NCBI GenBank assembly: GCA_963707555.1
Contig: CAVPQM010000009.1
Span: forward strand, 220,441 to 284,440
From: JAFAFN01 sp963707555
GTDB lineage: Bacteria; Actinomycetota; Acidimicrobiia; Acidimicrobiales; Microtrichaceae
Length of the DNA stretch: 64,000 nucleotides
Reading direction: 5' to 3'
The notes under the pieces were generated by a model. That model was not told the DNA's origin, did not search any database, and saw nothing but the letters and a program-made list of their open reading frames with translations. Of the stretch, positions 1 to 8,028 are shown piece after piece. The position numbers and the translations under genes are program-made. How positions within the stretch are numbered: the stretch's first letter is position 1; every line of letters starts with the position of its first letter.

Positions 1-1
1 C

Positions 2-1069
2 ATCCTCGGCATCACGTCGCCCGAGGGCGAGAAGCGCTACATCGCCGCGGCGTTCCCCTCGGCGTGCGGCAAGACCAACATGGCGATGCTCGTCCCGTCG
101 CTGCCGGGCTGGAAGGTCGAGACCGTCGGTGACGACATCGCCTGGATGAAGTTCGGCGAGGACGGCCGCCTCTACGCGATCAACCCCGAGGCCGGATTCT
201 TCGGCGTCGCGCCGGGAACCTCCGACGAGACCAACAAGAACGCCATGGACACGATGTGGGGCAACTCCATCTTCACCAACGTCGCCAAGACCGACGACGG
301 CGACGTCTGGTGGGAGGACATGACCCCGGAGCCGCCGGCGCACCTGATCGACTGGTTGGGCAACGACTGGACGCCCGAGTCCGGCACGCCCGCCGCCCAC
401 CCGAACGCCCGCTTCACCACGCCGGCGTCGCAGTGCCCGTCGATCGCCCCCGAGTGGGAAGACCCCGCTGGTGTGCCGATCTCGGCGATCCTCTTCGGTG
501 GCCGTCGCGCCACGAACGTGCCGCTGGTGACGCAGTCCTTCGACTGGCAGCACGGCACCTTCCTGGGCTCGATCATGAGCTCCGAGAAGACCGCAGCGGC
601 CGCCGGCAAGGTCGGCGACGTGCGCTTCGACCCCTTCGCCATGCTGCCCTTCATGGGCTACAACGTCGGCGACTACATCAACCACTGGCTCGAGATCGGT
701 GACGCCACCGACGCGGACAAGCTGCCGAAGCTGTTCTGGGTCAACTGGTTCCGCAAGTCCGACGACGGCAAGTTCCTGTGGCCGGGCTTCGGCGACAACA
801 GCCGAGTCCTCAAGTGGGTCCTCGAGCGTGTCGTCGGTGGAGGCGAGGCGACCGAGACCGCGATCGGCTACGTGCCGACGCCGGAGTCGCTCGACACGTC
901 GGGTCTCGACATCGACGCCGAGACCCTCGAGCTGCTGCTGTCGGTCGACAACGACGCCTGGCGCGGCGAGGTCGAGCTGATCAACGGCCACTTCGAGTTC
1001 ATCGGCGAGCGCCTGCCCCAGGCCATGCGCGACGAGCTGGCGAACCTCGAGAAGCGCCTCGCCGGCTGA
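2..1069 (+). CDS. pckG: Phosphoenolpyruvate carboxykinase (GTP), 5'-truncated by the window edge
   Basis: C-terminal 355 residues of GTP-dependent PEP carboxykinase, which converts oxaloacetate plus GTP to PEP, GDP and CO2 at the start of gluconeogenesis. The reading frame is open from base 2. It begins just before the nucleotide-binding loop FPSACGKTNMAM, which carries the family's reactive cysteine. It continues with GDDIAWMKFGEDGRLYAI, FGGRRATNVPLV and NWFRKSDDGKFLWPGFGDN, all typical of the GTP enzyme and unlike the ATP form. The family is about 600 residues, so roughly 40 percent is missing upstream. A strong hairpin follows the stop. An internal ATG at 80 is not the real start because it would cut through the P-loop. 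Confidence 0.95.
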   Translation: MLGITSPEGEKRYIAAAFPSACGKTNMAMLVPSLPGWKVETVGDDIAWMKFGEDGRLYAINPEAGFFGVAPGTSDETNKNAMDTMWGNSIFTNVAKTDDGDVWWEDMTPEPPAHLIDWLGNDWTPESGTPAAHPNARFTTPASQCPSIAPEWEDPAGVPISAILFGGRRATNVPLVTQSFDWQHGTFLGSIMSSEKTAAAAGKVGDVRFDPFAMLPFMGYNVGDYINHWLEIGDATDADKLPKLFWVNWFRKSDDGKFLWPGFGDNSRVLKWVLERVVGGGEATETAIGYVPTPESLDTSGLDIDAETLELLLSVDNDAWRGEVELINGHFEFIGERLPQAMRDELANLEKRLAG

Positions 1070-1111
1070 GCCATGCAGCAGTCGCACTGCCGACTGCAGC
1101 GCACAGATCAT

Positions 1112-1145
1112 GACGATGGGCGGGCCCCCGGGCCCGCCCATCGTC
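1112..1145 (+). terminator. GC-rich hairpin downstream of pckG
   Basis: Perfect 16-bp inverted repeat (arms 1112-1127 and 1130-1145, starting GACGATGGGC) with a nominal 2-nt loop. It lies 43 bp past the pckG stop. It has no T-tract, which is common for actinobacterial terminators. Confidence 0.75.
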
Positions 1146-1205
1146 GCGTCCGGACGCATCCCGCCTCCTTCGCTCATGGCTGAGATGCACCACAGGCCAT
1201 GACCA

Positions 1206-1230
1206 AACATGAGTGCGTACGACTCATGTT
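1206..1230 (+). promoter_or_regulatory. HAIR-like HspR operator upstream of hsp20
   Basis: Perfect inverted repeat AACATGAGT-N7-ACTCATGTT. The core GAGT-N7-ACTC and the 7-bp spacer match the HspR-associated inverted repeat (HAIR, CTTGAGT-N7-ACTCAAG) known from actinobacterial dnaK, clpB and acr2 promoters. A possible -10 box TACACT lies at 1236-1241, so the repeat would cover the -35 region. The hsp20 start is at 1282. HspR binding is inferred from the match and the downstream gene; no hspR gene is in the window. Confidence 0.7.
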
Positions 1231-1281
1231 CCCTGTACACTCAGAACTGTTCCAATCTCATGCAGCTCGCTGGAGGTACCG

Positions 1282-1722
1282 ATGGTCACCCGATTCGCCC
1301 CCTACCCCACCCGCACCCGCCTCGTCGCCCCCACCCGTCCCTCGATCCCCATGGACGCCGTGCGCTCCGACGACGCGGTCGACCTCTTCTTCGACCTGCC
1401 GGGCTTCGATCCGGCCAGCGTCGAGCTGACCGTGGACCGCAACGTCCTGTCGCTCTCGGCGTCACGTCGCTGGGAGGTCGGCGAGGGTCGCACGGTGCTC
1501 GTCGGCGAGCGCCGCCAGGGTGAGGCCCGTCGTCAGATCCGACTCTCGGACTCGCTCGACGGCTCCCGGATCGCTGCGAGCTACGACAACGGCGTGCTCA
1601 GCGTGCGCATCCCCGTCGCCGAGTCCGCCCAGCCCCACAAGGTCGACATCGAGCTCGGTGGGCTCCCGCAGGTCGAGGCGATCACCGAGGCCTCCGCCGA
1701 GGAAGCTCCCTCCGCCAACTGA
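1282..1722 (+). CDS. Hsp20/alpha-crystallin family small heat shock protein
   Basis: Predicted 146-residue ATP-independent holdase that binds unfolding proteins in the cytoplasm. The alpha-crystallin domain spans roughly residues 22-125: a variable N-terminus, then DLFFDLPGFDPASVELTVD, a mid-domain arginine-rich strand, and NGVLSVRIPVAE, equivalent to the conserved A-x-x-x-N-G-V-L motif. The ATG at 1282 is chosen because a clear ribosome binding site, CTGGAGG, lies 5 nt upstream; a longer reading frame from 1213 would run through the promoter. A HAIR-like repeat at 1206-1230 predicts repression by HspR and induction by heat. A hairpin follows at 1744-1770. Confidence 0.9.
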   Translation: MVTRFAPYPTRTRLVAPTRPSIPMDAVRSDDAVDLFFDLPGFDPASVELTVDRNVLSLSASRRWEVGEGRTVLVGERRQGEARRQIRLSDSLDGSRIAASYDNGVLSVRIPVAESAQPHKVDIELGGLPQVEAITEASAEEAPSAN

Positions 1723-1743
1723 ACCCGTCGCCGGATCGGTGCG

Positions 1744-1770
1744 CGTCGGATCGGTGCGATCGATCCGACG
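1744..1770 (+). terminator. Hairpin downstream of hsp20
   Basis: 10-bp perfect stem CGTCGGATCG / CGATCCGACG with a 7-nt loop, 21 bp after the hsp20 stop. No T-tract. A second, stronger hairpin follows at 1855-1887. Confidence 0.55.
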
Positions 1771-1854
1771 ACCGAGATCCCCCTCCCCCTGGCCCAGTCC
1801 CTCTCCACCAGGGGCAGCGGTTCCCGGGCTCGTCCCGGCTCGGGAACGTGAGGA

Positions 1855-1887
1855 ACGGCCCGACCCCCGCCACCGGGGTCGGGCCGT
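1855..1887 (+). terminator. GC-rich hairpin between hsp20 and the lipoprotein gene
   Basis: 13-bp perfect stem ACGGCCCGACCCC / GGGGTCGGGCCGT with a 7-nt loop. The arms are symmetric, so it could stop transcription from either side. The region 1723-1991 holds only these hairpins and the upstream region of the next gene. Confidence 0.6.
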
Positions 1888-1991
1888 GCCGCGTCCGGCG
1901 AGCATGTCTCGTCCGTCAGCAGGTCGCGTCCGCCAGGCGCTGCGCACCGCAATCGTGTAGACCGTCCGGCGAGGCGAACGGGAGGCGGGAC

Positions 1992-2303
1992 ATGGGGAAC
2001 AGGAACGGGGCATTCATCGTGGGGACGGCGGCAGCTGCAGCGTTGCTGCTGGGGGCGTGCGGCACACCCCCACCCGGGCCCGACTCCACGACCACCACGA
2101 GCGTGGACGACACCCGGTGCCGGACCGACAAGAAGACGATCGAGACGGCGATCGAGGCCTACGCCATCAGCCAGGTCGGCGTGAACTATCCCGCCACGCT
2201 CGACGAGGTGCTCGACGCGGGCTTCCTCCGGCCGGACACCGACCTGAGCATCTGGACCTACACCACGACCGGCACGGAGTTCAGTCTCACCGGGCCCTGC
2301 TGA
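1992..2303 (+). CDS. Small lipoprotein with a pseudopilin-like C-terminal domain
   Basis: 103 residues. The N-terminus has a signal peptide ending in the lipobox LLGAC, so Cys24 or a neighbouring cysteine would be lipidated and the protein held on the outer face of the membrane. A Thr-rich linker follows. The rest, from about residue 44 (RCRTDKKTIETAIEAYAI) through YPATLDEVLDAGFL to a C-terminal GPC, resembles the globular part of type IV pilins and GspG-type pseudopilins: an amphipathic helix, then short strands and a closing disulfide. The hydrophobic pilin assembly helix is replaced by the lipoprotein signal. A good SD sequence, GGGAGGCGGG, precedes the ATG. Function unknown; the pilin-like reading is by eye. 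Confidence 0.7.
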   Translation: MGNRNGAFIVGTAAAAALLLGACGTPPPGPDSTTTTSVDDTRCRTDKKTIETAIEAYAISQVGVNYPATLDEVLDAGFLRPDTDLSIWTYTTTGTEFSLTGPC

Positions 2304-2350
2304 CGGGTCGGATCGAGGCCGTCGGGTCGGATCGAGCGCCTCCGAGGCGT

Positions 2351-2707
2351 TCAGCCGAGCAGCATGGCCCGGATGCCGAGCCCCATGAGGAACAGTCCAC
2401 CGAGGCCGTAGAGCAGGTACTGCCACGCCCTGAGCTGCACCCGGTAGCCGTAGATGATCGCGATCGCGGCGATCGAGATGAAGCCGTAGAACTGGTGCAT
2501 GCCCGGTGCCGGGATGTCCTCGACCGCGACCATGTACACGCCGAGCGCGACCTGCACGAAGATCGTCAGCTGCACGAGGGTGACGACGACCCAGATCCCC
2601 TTCACGCGCAGCGGCGGCAGCCAGTGCGCGCCCAGGCACCAGATGCCGGCGATCGCGTTGCCGAGGACCACGACCCAGGCCCACCACGTGTGCAGGTCGA
2701 GGATCAC
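2351..2707 (-). CDS. Small integral membrane protein (about four TM segments), unknown function
   Basis: 118 residues, almost entirely hydrophobic. Candidate transmembrane helices are WWAWVVVLGNAIAGIWCLG, WVVVTLVQLTIFVQVALGVY, FYGFISIAAIAIIYGY and LLYGLGGLFLMGLGIRAML. It starts with GTG, which overlaps the stop of the upstream PIG-L gene (GTGA, 2704-2707), so the two are translationally coupled and probably co-expressed. The longer reading frame upstream is only PIG-L sequence in another frame. I do not recognise the family. Confidence 0.75.
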   Translation of the reverse strand: MILDLHTWWAWVVVLGNAIAGIWCLGAHWLPPLRVKGIWVVVTLVQLTIFVQVALGVYMVAVEDIPAPGMHQFYGFISIAAIAIIYGYRVQLRAWQYLLYGLGGLFLMGLGIRAMLLG

Positions 2708-3505
2708 GCCCCGTCCCAGAGTGACGTCCGGAACGCGTCGCCCTCGGCCCGCGGTCGACCGGTCTCGATGAACCACTCGGTGCCGAACGCGCCCGCGAAG
2801 GTCTCGGGTTCCATGGTGAGGAACCACGAGTCGTCCGCGATCTGGCTGCGATGCGCCCGCATCGACTGCTCCTTGAGACCGACCAGGTCGACGACGTCGA
2901 TCGCGTGGGTGATCTCGGCCTCGGGTGTCCCGAACGTCGACAGGTCCGAGATCCGCTCCTCGGGGTCGACACCGTCCTCGGGTGTCGCGTACAGCTCGAT
3001 CTGACGGCGGATCTCGTCGCGGTTCATGGTGCCCTGGAACACCTTCGGTGTGCCGGCGAGCTCTGCGGCCCGGAGTCCGACCCGGTGGACCTGGATGTGG
3101 TCCGGGTGGCCGTATCCGCCGTGGTCGTCGTAGATCGTCAGGACCTCCGCGTCCTCCTCGCGGAGGATCGCTGCCAGGCGGTCCGCGGCGTGCTCGACGT
3201 CCGCGGTCCAGAACGAGTAGGGCGAGTCGTTGGTCGGCTCCCCCATCATCCCGGAGTCGACGTAGCCGAGGAACTCGACGCGCTGCACGCCGAGGATGCG
3301 GGCCGATTCGAAGGTCTCGGCGAGGCGGCGTTCCCAGAGCGCTTCACCCTCGGCGAGCACGCCGGGCGTGGGCTCACCGCGCTCGCCGCGGCGTGGCGAG
3401 CACGAGCACCACGCGGTGCCCGGCCGCTGCGGCGCGTGCGATCGTGCCACCGGTGCCGATCGACTCGTCGTCGGGGTGGGCGTGGAAGCTGACCAGGGTC
3501 GTCAC
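2704..3505 (-). CDS. PIG-L (LmbE) family deacetylase, MshB/Mca-like, one frameshift
   Basis: Zinc-dependent N-acetylglucosaminyl deacetylase family, about 266 residues after correction. Actinobacterial members act in mycothiol synthesis (MshB) or mycothiol-conjugate cleavage (Mca). The N-terminal AHPDDE motif supplies zinc ligands and the catalytic Asp; GGYGHPDHIQVH near the middle supplies the other ligand. One extra base near 3393 puts the AHPDDE segment in a different frame from the rest. Removing one C restores the expected ATRGERGEP. The start is GTG at 3505, eight nt after a TAGCGT box (leaderless). The substrate cannot be set from sequence alone. Confidence 0.8.
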
Positions 3506-3582
3506 GGCGGGCAACGCTACACACGCCCCGCCAGCAGGGCGGAACGGGCCCACCACGCCTCGGTCAGCACCCCCAGCAACAT

Positions 3583-3632
3583 GAAATGACACTTGCTCTC
3601 GGAGCCATGGCTCCGAGAACAAGTGTCATTTC
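3583..3632. repeat. 50-bp near-perfect palindrome between genes
   Basis: Both halves read GAAATGACACTTG... toward the centre CCATGG; the 25-nt arms have a single mismatch and no loop. It lies between the stop of the CoA-transferase gene and the start of the PIG-L gene, both on the minus strand. It could be a terminator or a dispersed REP-like element. The composition (AT-richer outer arms) differs from the local GC-rich hairpins. Confidence 0.7.
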
Positions 3633-3653
3633 GGGGCTTCGGTGAGGCGTCGG

Positions 3654-4818
3654 TCAGGCGACGGTGCCGTCGGAACGGAGCGCGGCGACGCGGTCGGCAT
3701 CTGCGCCGAGCCACTCGGCCAGGATCTCGTCGGTGTGCTGACCCGGGTGCGACGGCGGACGCTGCACCTCGCCCGGCGTGCGGTCGAATCGCGGAGCGGG
3801 CGCAGGCTGGGTGATGCCGGCGATCTCGACGAACGTGCCCCGCTCGACGTTGTGCGGGTGCTGGGCGGCCTCGTCCATGGTGAGCACCGGCGCGAAGCAG
3901 ATGTCGGTGCCCTCCATGATCTCGTTCCACTCGTCACGGGTCTTCGTGGCGAAGATCTCCGTCAGCCGGTCCTTCATGTCGGGCCAGTGCGCCTTGTCCA
4001 TCTGGTGCGGCAGCGTCTCACCGCGCTCGGTGTAGCTCGCCTCGAGCGGCGTGTGCGCCAGCAGCTCCGCGTAGAACTGCGGCTCGATCGCACCGATCGA
4101 GATGAACTTGCCGTCCGAGCACTCGTAGGTGTCGTAGAAGTGCGCCGCGGTGTCGAGCATGTTCGTGCCGCGCTCGTCGGACCAGATGCCCATGGCCTTG
4201 AAGCCCCAGATCATCGTCATGAGGCTCGCAGCGCCGTCGACCATCGCGGCGTCGACGACCTGGCCGGTGCCCGAGCGCTGCGACTCGAGCAGCGCGCAGA
4301 CCACGCCGAAGGCGAGCAGCATGCCGCCGCCGCCGAAGTCGCCGACGAGGTTGATCGGCGGCGTGGGCTTCTCGCCCGCACGGCCCAGGTGGGCGAGCAC
4401 GCCGGCGAGCGCGATGTAGTTGATGTCGTGCCCGGCGGTCGGCGCATACGGGCCGCTCTGGCCCCAACCGGTCATCCGGCCGAACACGAGCTTCGGGTTG
4501 CGGTCGAGGCACACGTCGGGGCCGAAGCCGAGACGCTCGGCGACACCGGGACGGAAGCCCTCGATCAGCGCGTCCGCCTGACCGACCAGCTCGAGCAGGG
4601 TCTCGACACCCTCGGGCGACTTCAGGTCGATGCCGATCGAGCGGCGACCTCGGTTGAAGATGTCGGCCGGCGGCACGTCGGGGTCGCCGCCCTGCACCGC
4701 GGCGGAGCGGTCGATGCGGATCACATCGGCGCCCATGTCGGCGAGCATCATCGCTGCGATAGGGGCCGGGGCCGATGCCTGCGACCTCGATGATCTTGAT
4801 TCCGGACAGTGGGCCCAT
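3654..4818 (-). CDS. CaiB/BaiF family, alpha-methylacyl-CoA racemase type, one frameshift
   Basis: About 387 residues after correction. Class III CoA-transferase fold. The sequence matches alpha-methylacyl-CoA racemases, which invert 2-methyl branched acyl-CoAs for beta-oxidation: LVFGRMTGWGQSGPYA, GHDINYI (catalytic His) and NLVGDFGGGG (catalytic Asp), the acid/base pair of mycobacterial MCR. The N-terminus MGPLSGIKIIEVAGIGPGP is one frame off; an extra base at about 4761 (after GPGP) separates it from AAMMLADMGADVIRIDR. The start ATG at 4818 is the only plausible one. It fits the many acyl-CoA genes in the window. Confidence 0.87.
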
Positions 4819-4895
4819 GGTGCTCGTCGTCTCCAGTGCTTGGGGTGGGTTCGGTGGTTCGGGGGGTCGGGGTGGTGGTTCGTCGGGTCGGTCGG

Positions 4896-5783
4896 TCAGA
4901 CGCCCGCGCGTGCGGTGTTGTCGACGATGCCGGCGATCAGGCGGTCCCGGTACTCCGGCGGCATGTCGTGTCCCATGCCCTCGAAGACGTGGAACTCGGC
5001 ACCCGGCACCAGCTCGGCGGTCCGGCGTCCGCCGGAGATGTCGACCAAGCGGTCGGCATCGCCGTGGAGCACGACCGTGGGCACATCGAGGGCTGCGAGG
5101 CCCTCGGCACGCGAGCCCGAGGCGAAGATCGCGACCAGCTGGCGTGCCACACCGGCGGGGTCGTAGGCACGCGACACCAGCAACTCGGCCCGCTCGGTCG
5201 CCCGCTGCTCGTCGAAGAGGTCACGGGTGCCGATGAGTCGGGAGAGCTCGACGGAGCTCTTGACCCGATCCTCGAAGGTGTCGCTCTCGCTCATCATGCC
5301 GAGCAGCGCGCCGAGCACCTCGCCGTCGGGCTGGCCGACCTCGGGCTCACCGGTGGTCGACATCAGCGAGGTGAGCGACAGCACCCGCTCGGGATGCTCG
5401 ATCGCCATCGTCTGGGCGATCATCCCGCCCATCGACGCACCGAAGATGTGCGCCTGCTCGATCCCGAGCACGTCGAGCACCGCCATCCCGTCGACCGCCA
5501 TGTCGGACAACGTGTACGGCGCGTCGACGGGCAGGCCCGACGATGTCGCCATCAGCGCGGCGAACGGATCGGCGACCACGCCGTCGAGGTGGGTGGACAG
5601 CCCGACGTCGCGGTTGTCGTAGCGAACGACGTGCAGGTCGTGGTTCGCGAGCTGCTCACAGACGTCGTCCTCGTAGACCAGGCACTGTGCGCCGAGCCCC
5701 GAGACCAGCAACACCGTGGGTGCCCCGGGGTCGCCGAACTGGTCGTGGTGGATGCGGATTCCGTTGGCGTCGCTGACCGGCAT
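4896..5783 (-). CDS. Alpha/beta hydrolase
   Basis: 295 residues. The canonical catalytic triad is visible: nucleophile Ser in GASMGG (elbow G-x-S-x-G), Asp in LHGDADRLVD and His in GMGHDMP. SGLGAQ near residue 28 forms the oxyanion loop. The overall pattern (VRYDNRDVGLST, cap region rich in Met and Leu) resembles haloperoxidase/esterase-type hydrolases; the substrate is unknown. The ATG at 5783 follows a perfect palindrome, CTTGACC-N4-GGTCAAG, at 5803-5820, which looks like a TetR-family operator. The gene lies 77 bp upstream of the CoA transferase on the same strand and may be co-transcribed with it. Confidence 0.88.
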   Translation of the reverse strand: MPVSDANGIRIHHDQFGDPGAPTVLLVSGLGAQCLVYEDDVCEQLANHDLHVVRYDNRDVGLSTHLDGVVADPFAALMATSSGLPVDAPYTLSDMAVDGMAVLDVLGIEQAHIFGASMGGMIAQTMAIEHPERVLSLTSLMSTTGEPEVGQPDGEVLGALLGMMSESDTFEDRVKSSVELSRLIGTRDLFDEQRATERAELLVSRAYDPAGVARQLVAIFASGSRAEGLAALDVPTVVLHGDADRLVDISGGRRTAELVPGAEFHVFEGMGHDMPPEYRDRLIAGIVDNTARAGV

Positions 5784-5802
5784 GCAGGGCAGTGTTCCTG
5801 TA

Positions 5803-5820
5803 CTTGACCAGCCGGTCAAG
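5803..5820 (-). promoter_or_regulatory. Palindromic TetR-type operator upstream of the hydrolase
   Basis: CTTGACC-AGCC-GGTCAAG, perfect 7-bp arms. It sits 19 bp upstream of the hydrolase start (5783) and overlaps the nagA stop codon (5816-5818). TTGACC...GGTCAA palindromes are typical of actinobacterial TetR-family sites. No cognate regulator is adjacent. Confidence 0.5.
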
Positions 5821-6907
5821 CACCCCGGACCGGTGCTCCGGCAACCTGTACGCCGTCGACGTAGGTGCGCTGCACCTGCAGCCGGTCGTCGAGTACGGCG
5901 ACGTCCGCCAGGTCGCCGGGACGCAACCGGCTCGCGGGGGCGCCCGTGAGCTCGCGCTGCACTCCCCCGCATGCGTGCACCGCGTCTGCCAGGTCCACTC
6001 CCAGCGCCACCAGGTGCCGCAGGCAGTCGTCCGGACCGGCGAGCCCACCGGCGATCGTGCCGTCGGACCGACGTGCGACTCCCTGACCCGCTGCGGCGAC
6101 GGTCCCCGCAGCAGCCACGGCGTCGGTCGTGACCGCCACCCGGCCGGCCGCGGCGCGCAGGGTCAGCTCGACCACCTCGGGGGCGACGTGCACCATGTCG
6201 GCGATCAGGCCGACCGTCAGCTCGTCGCGGGTCAGCGCCACACCTGCCGGACCAGGATCCCGTGCGGTCAGGCGACGGTGTGCGTTCCAGCAGTGCGTGA
6301 GGTGACGCACCCCGGCATCGGCCGCGGCGTGCACCTGCTGCGCGGTCGCGTCGCTGTGACCGATGCCGACCACGACGCCGTCGTCGACGAGCTCCCTGAC
6401 CAGGTCCAGCCCGCCCGGGAGCTCGGGGGCGACGGTCATCATCGCGACCGGGCCCGCGTCGAGCAGACGGTCGAGCGCCTCGGGCGACGGGTCGATCAGG
6501 TGCGCGGGGTCGTGCGCGCCGTTCCAGCGCGGCGACAGGAACGGGCCCTCGAGGTGGGCGGGGCACACCCGCGCGCCGACCGGCCGATCGGCCAGGGCGG
6601 CGCCGAGTCGGCGCAGGCTCAGGACGTGGTCGTCGACGGACTGGGAGTGGAACGTCGACTGGAAGGCGGTGACGCCCCGCTCGGCGAGCGCAGCAGCGAC
6701 GACCGCGTAGTCGGCGACAGCGGCATGGCGCAGGTCGATGCCGGCGAAGCCGTTGACCTGGAGGTCGACGAAGCCGGGCACGGCCAGTCCCCCGCCGGCG
6801 ACCGGCGACAGACCGGTGGCGACGACCGTGCCGGGGCCGGGATCGACCTGCACGTCGCCGGGCACCACGCGCCCGTCGACGAGCGCTGCGGCGACGCCGA
6901 GGCGCAT
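5816..6907 (-). CDS. nagA: N-acetylglucosamine-6-phosphate deacetylase
   Basis: 363 residues; removes acetate from GlcNAc-6-P, the first committed step of amino-sugar catabolism and cell wall recycling. Amidohydrolase barrel with metal and catalytic residues in order: DLQVNGFAGID at the N-terminus, HLEGPFLS (metal Glu), GIGHSDAT (His), LTHCWNAH (His; family usually THLFNAM) and VTTDAV (catalytic Asp). Its ATG overlaps the stop of the Gfo/Idh gene upstream (TGATG, 6905-6909), indicating one transcript. The partner deaminase nagB is not in the window. Confidence 0.9.
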   Translation of the reverse strand: MRLGVAAALVDGRVVPGDVQVDPGPGTVVATGLSPVAGGGLAVPGFVDLQVNGFAGIDLRHAAVADYAVVAAALAERGVTAFQSTFHSQSVDDHVLSLRRLGAALADRPVGARVCPAHLEGPFLSPRWNGAHDPAHLIDPSPEALDRLLDAGPVAMMTVAPELPGGLDLVRELVDDGVVVGIGHSDATAQQVHAAADAGVRHLTHCWNAHRRLTARDPGPAGVALTRDELTVGLIADMVHVAPEVVELTLRAAAGRVAVTTDAVAAAGTVAAAGQGVARRSDGTIAGGLAGPDDCLRHLVALGVDLADAVHACGGVQRELTGAPASRLRPGDLADVAVLDDRLQVQRTYVDGVQVAGAPVRGA

Positions 6908-7953
6908 CAGACGGCTCTCGGAGCGATGGTGACCGCGGAGCCGTCCGCTCCCGCCGAGCGGTACACCGCGTCGACCAGCGCATGGGCACGCAACGCGTCG
7001 TGCACGTCGGGACGCAGCCGGGTGGGATCGGCGCCGTCGAGCCGTGCGCGCACGGCGACCAGGAACCGCTGCTCGGCGCTGACCAGGGGCACCGCCCGGT
7101 CCCGCAGCCAGGTCACGAGCTCGTCGCCGTCGAGCACGAGCTCGCCGTCGGAGTCCTGCATGCGGACCGGTCCGAACACGTCGCCCTCGAGGGTCACCAA
7201 CGCCCGTTCGCAGAACACCTCGATGCGCCGCTGGCTCGGCCGACTCAACACGTCGTGCCACACCGACGTCAGCGTGGCGGTCGCTCCGCTGCGGAACCGG
7301 AACAGCGCGCTGACCGAGTCCTCGATGCGCTCGATGCCGTGGAAGAACGACTGCTGCGCGGCGACGGACTCGGCGTCGCCGAGCAGCCACTCGAGGATGT
7401 CGACGTCGTGGATCGAGTGCTCGAGCAGGGTGCCGGAACCAGCGAGCTCGGGGTCACCACGCCAGGTCGACCCGTACATGCCCTGGGTGGGCAGGTACTG
7501 GTCGTCGCGGAACACGACGTTCATCACCGCACCGGACTCGGGGCGACGAACCAGCTCGCGCAGGGCCAGCAGCGCCGGCGAGGAGCGGAGCACCAGACCG
7601 ACCATGTTGGGCACCCCTGCGTGCTCGACCGACTCGACGAGCGCTCGGGCCGAGGTCAGATCGGTCGACAGCGGCTTCTCGCAGAACACGGGCAGCCCTG
7701 CGTCGACGACCGCCCGCACCGATGCCAGGTGCTGCGCGGTCCAGGTGCAGACGAACACCGCGTCGCAGGCCGGGACGAGCTCGGCGACGTCGTCGACCAC
7801 ACGAGCGCCGTGGTCGACGGCGAAGGCACCGGCGCGATCCGGGTCGACGTCGAACACCGCGGTGATCTCACACGGTTCATCCGCGAGGTCGAGCTGCATG
7901 GCGTGGTAACGGGCGATGAAACCCGTGCCGAGGACTCCGACCCTGACCGTCAC
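6907..7953 (-). CDS. Gfo/Idh/MocA family NAD(P)-dependent sugar oxidoreductase
   Basis: 348 residues. N-terminal Rossmann fold with VGVLGTGFIARYHA, a conserved EKPLS (Lys of the EKP motif used in hydride transfer), and a C-terminal alpha/beta domain with the dehydrogenase His in LLEHSIHDVDILEWLLG. Family members oxidise inositols, amino sugars or glucose-fructose. Translational coupling to nagA suggests an amino-sugar or derived substrate. GTG start, leaderless: a TACCGT box ends 7 nt upstream. Confidence 0.88.
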   Translation of the reverse strand: MTVRVGVLGTGFIARYHAMQLDLADEPCEITAVFDVDPDRAGAFAVDHGARVVDDVAELVPACDAVFVCTWTAQHLASVRAVVDAGLPVFCEKPLSTDLTSARALVESVEHAGVPNMVGLVLRSSPALLALRELVRRPESGAVMNVVFRDDQYLPTQGMYGSTWRGDPELAGSGTLLEHSIHDVDILEWLLGDAESVAAQQSFFHGIERIEDSVSALFRFRSGATATLTSVWHDVLSRPSQRRIEVFCERALVTLEGDVFGPVRMQDSDGELVLDGDELVTWLRDRAVPLVSAEQRFLVAVRARLDGADPTRLRPDVHDALRAHALVDAVYRSAGADGSAVTIAPRAV

Positions 7954-8028
7954 CCGTGCGACGGTAGCGGCGCTGCAGCGCAGGTGCCGACGGTAGCGTC
8001 GGGTCGTCCGGGACCACGAGGAGACGCC

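Noticed and set aside
1581..2972. 463-residue minus-strand frame
   Set aside because: Crosses hsp20, terminators, the lipoprotein and membrane-protein genes; low-complexity Arg/Pro/Gly.
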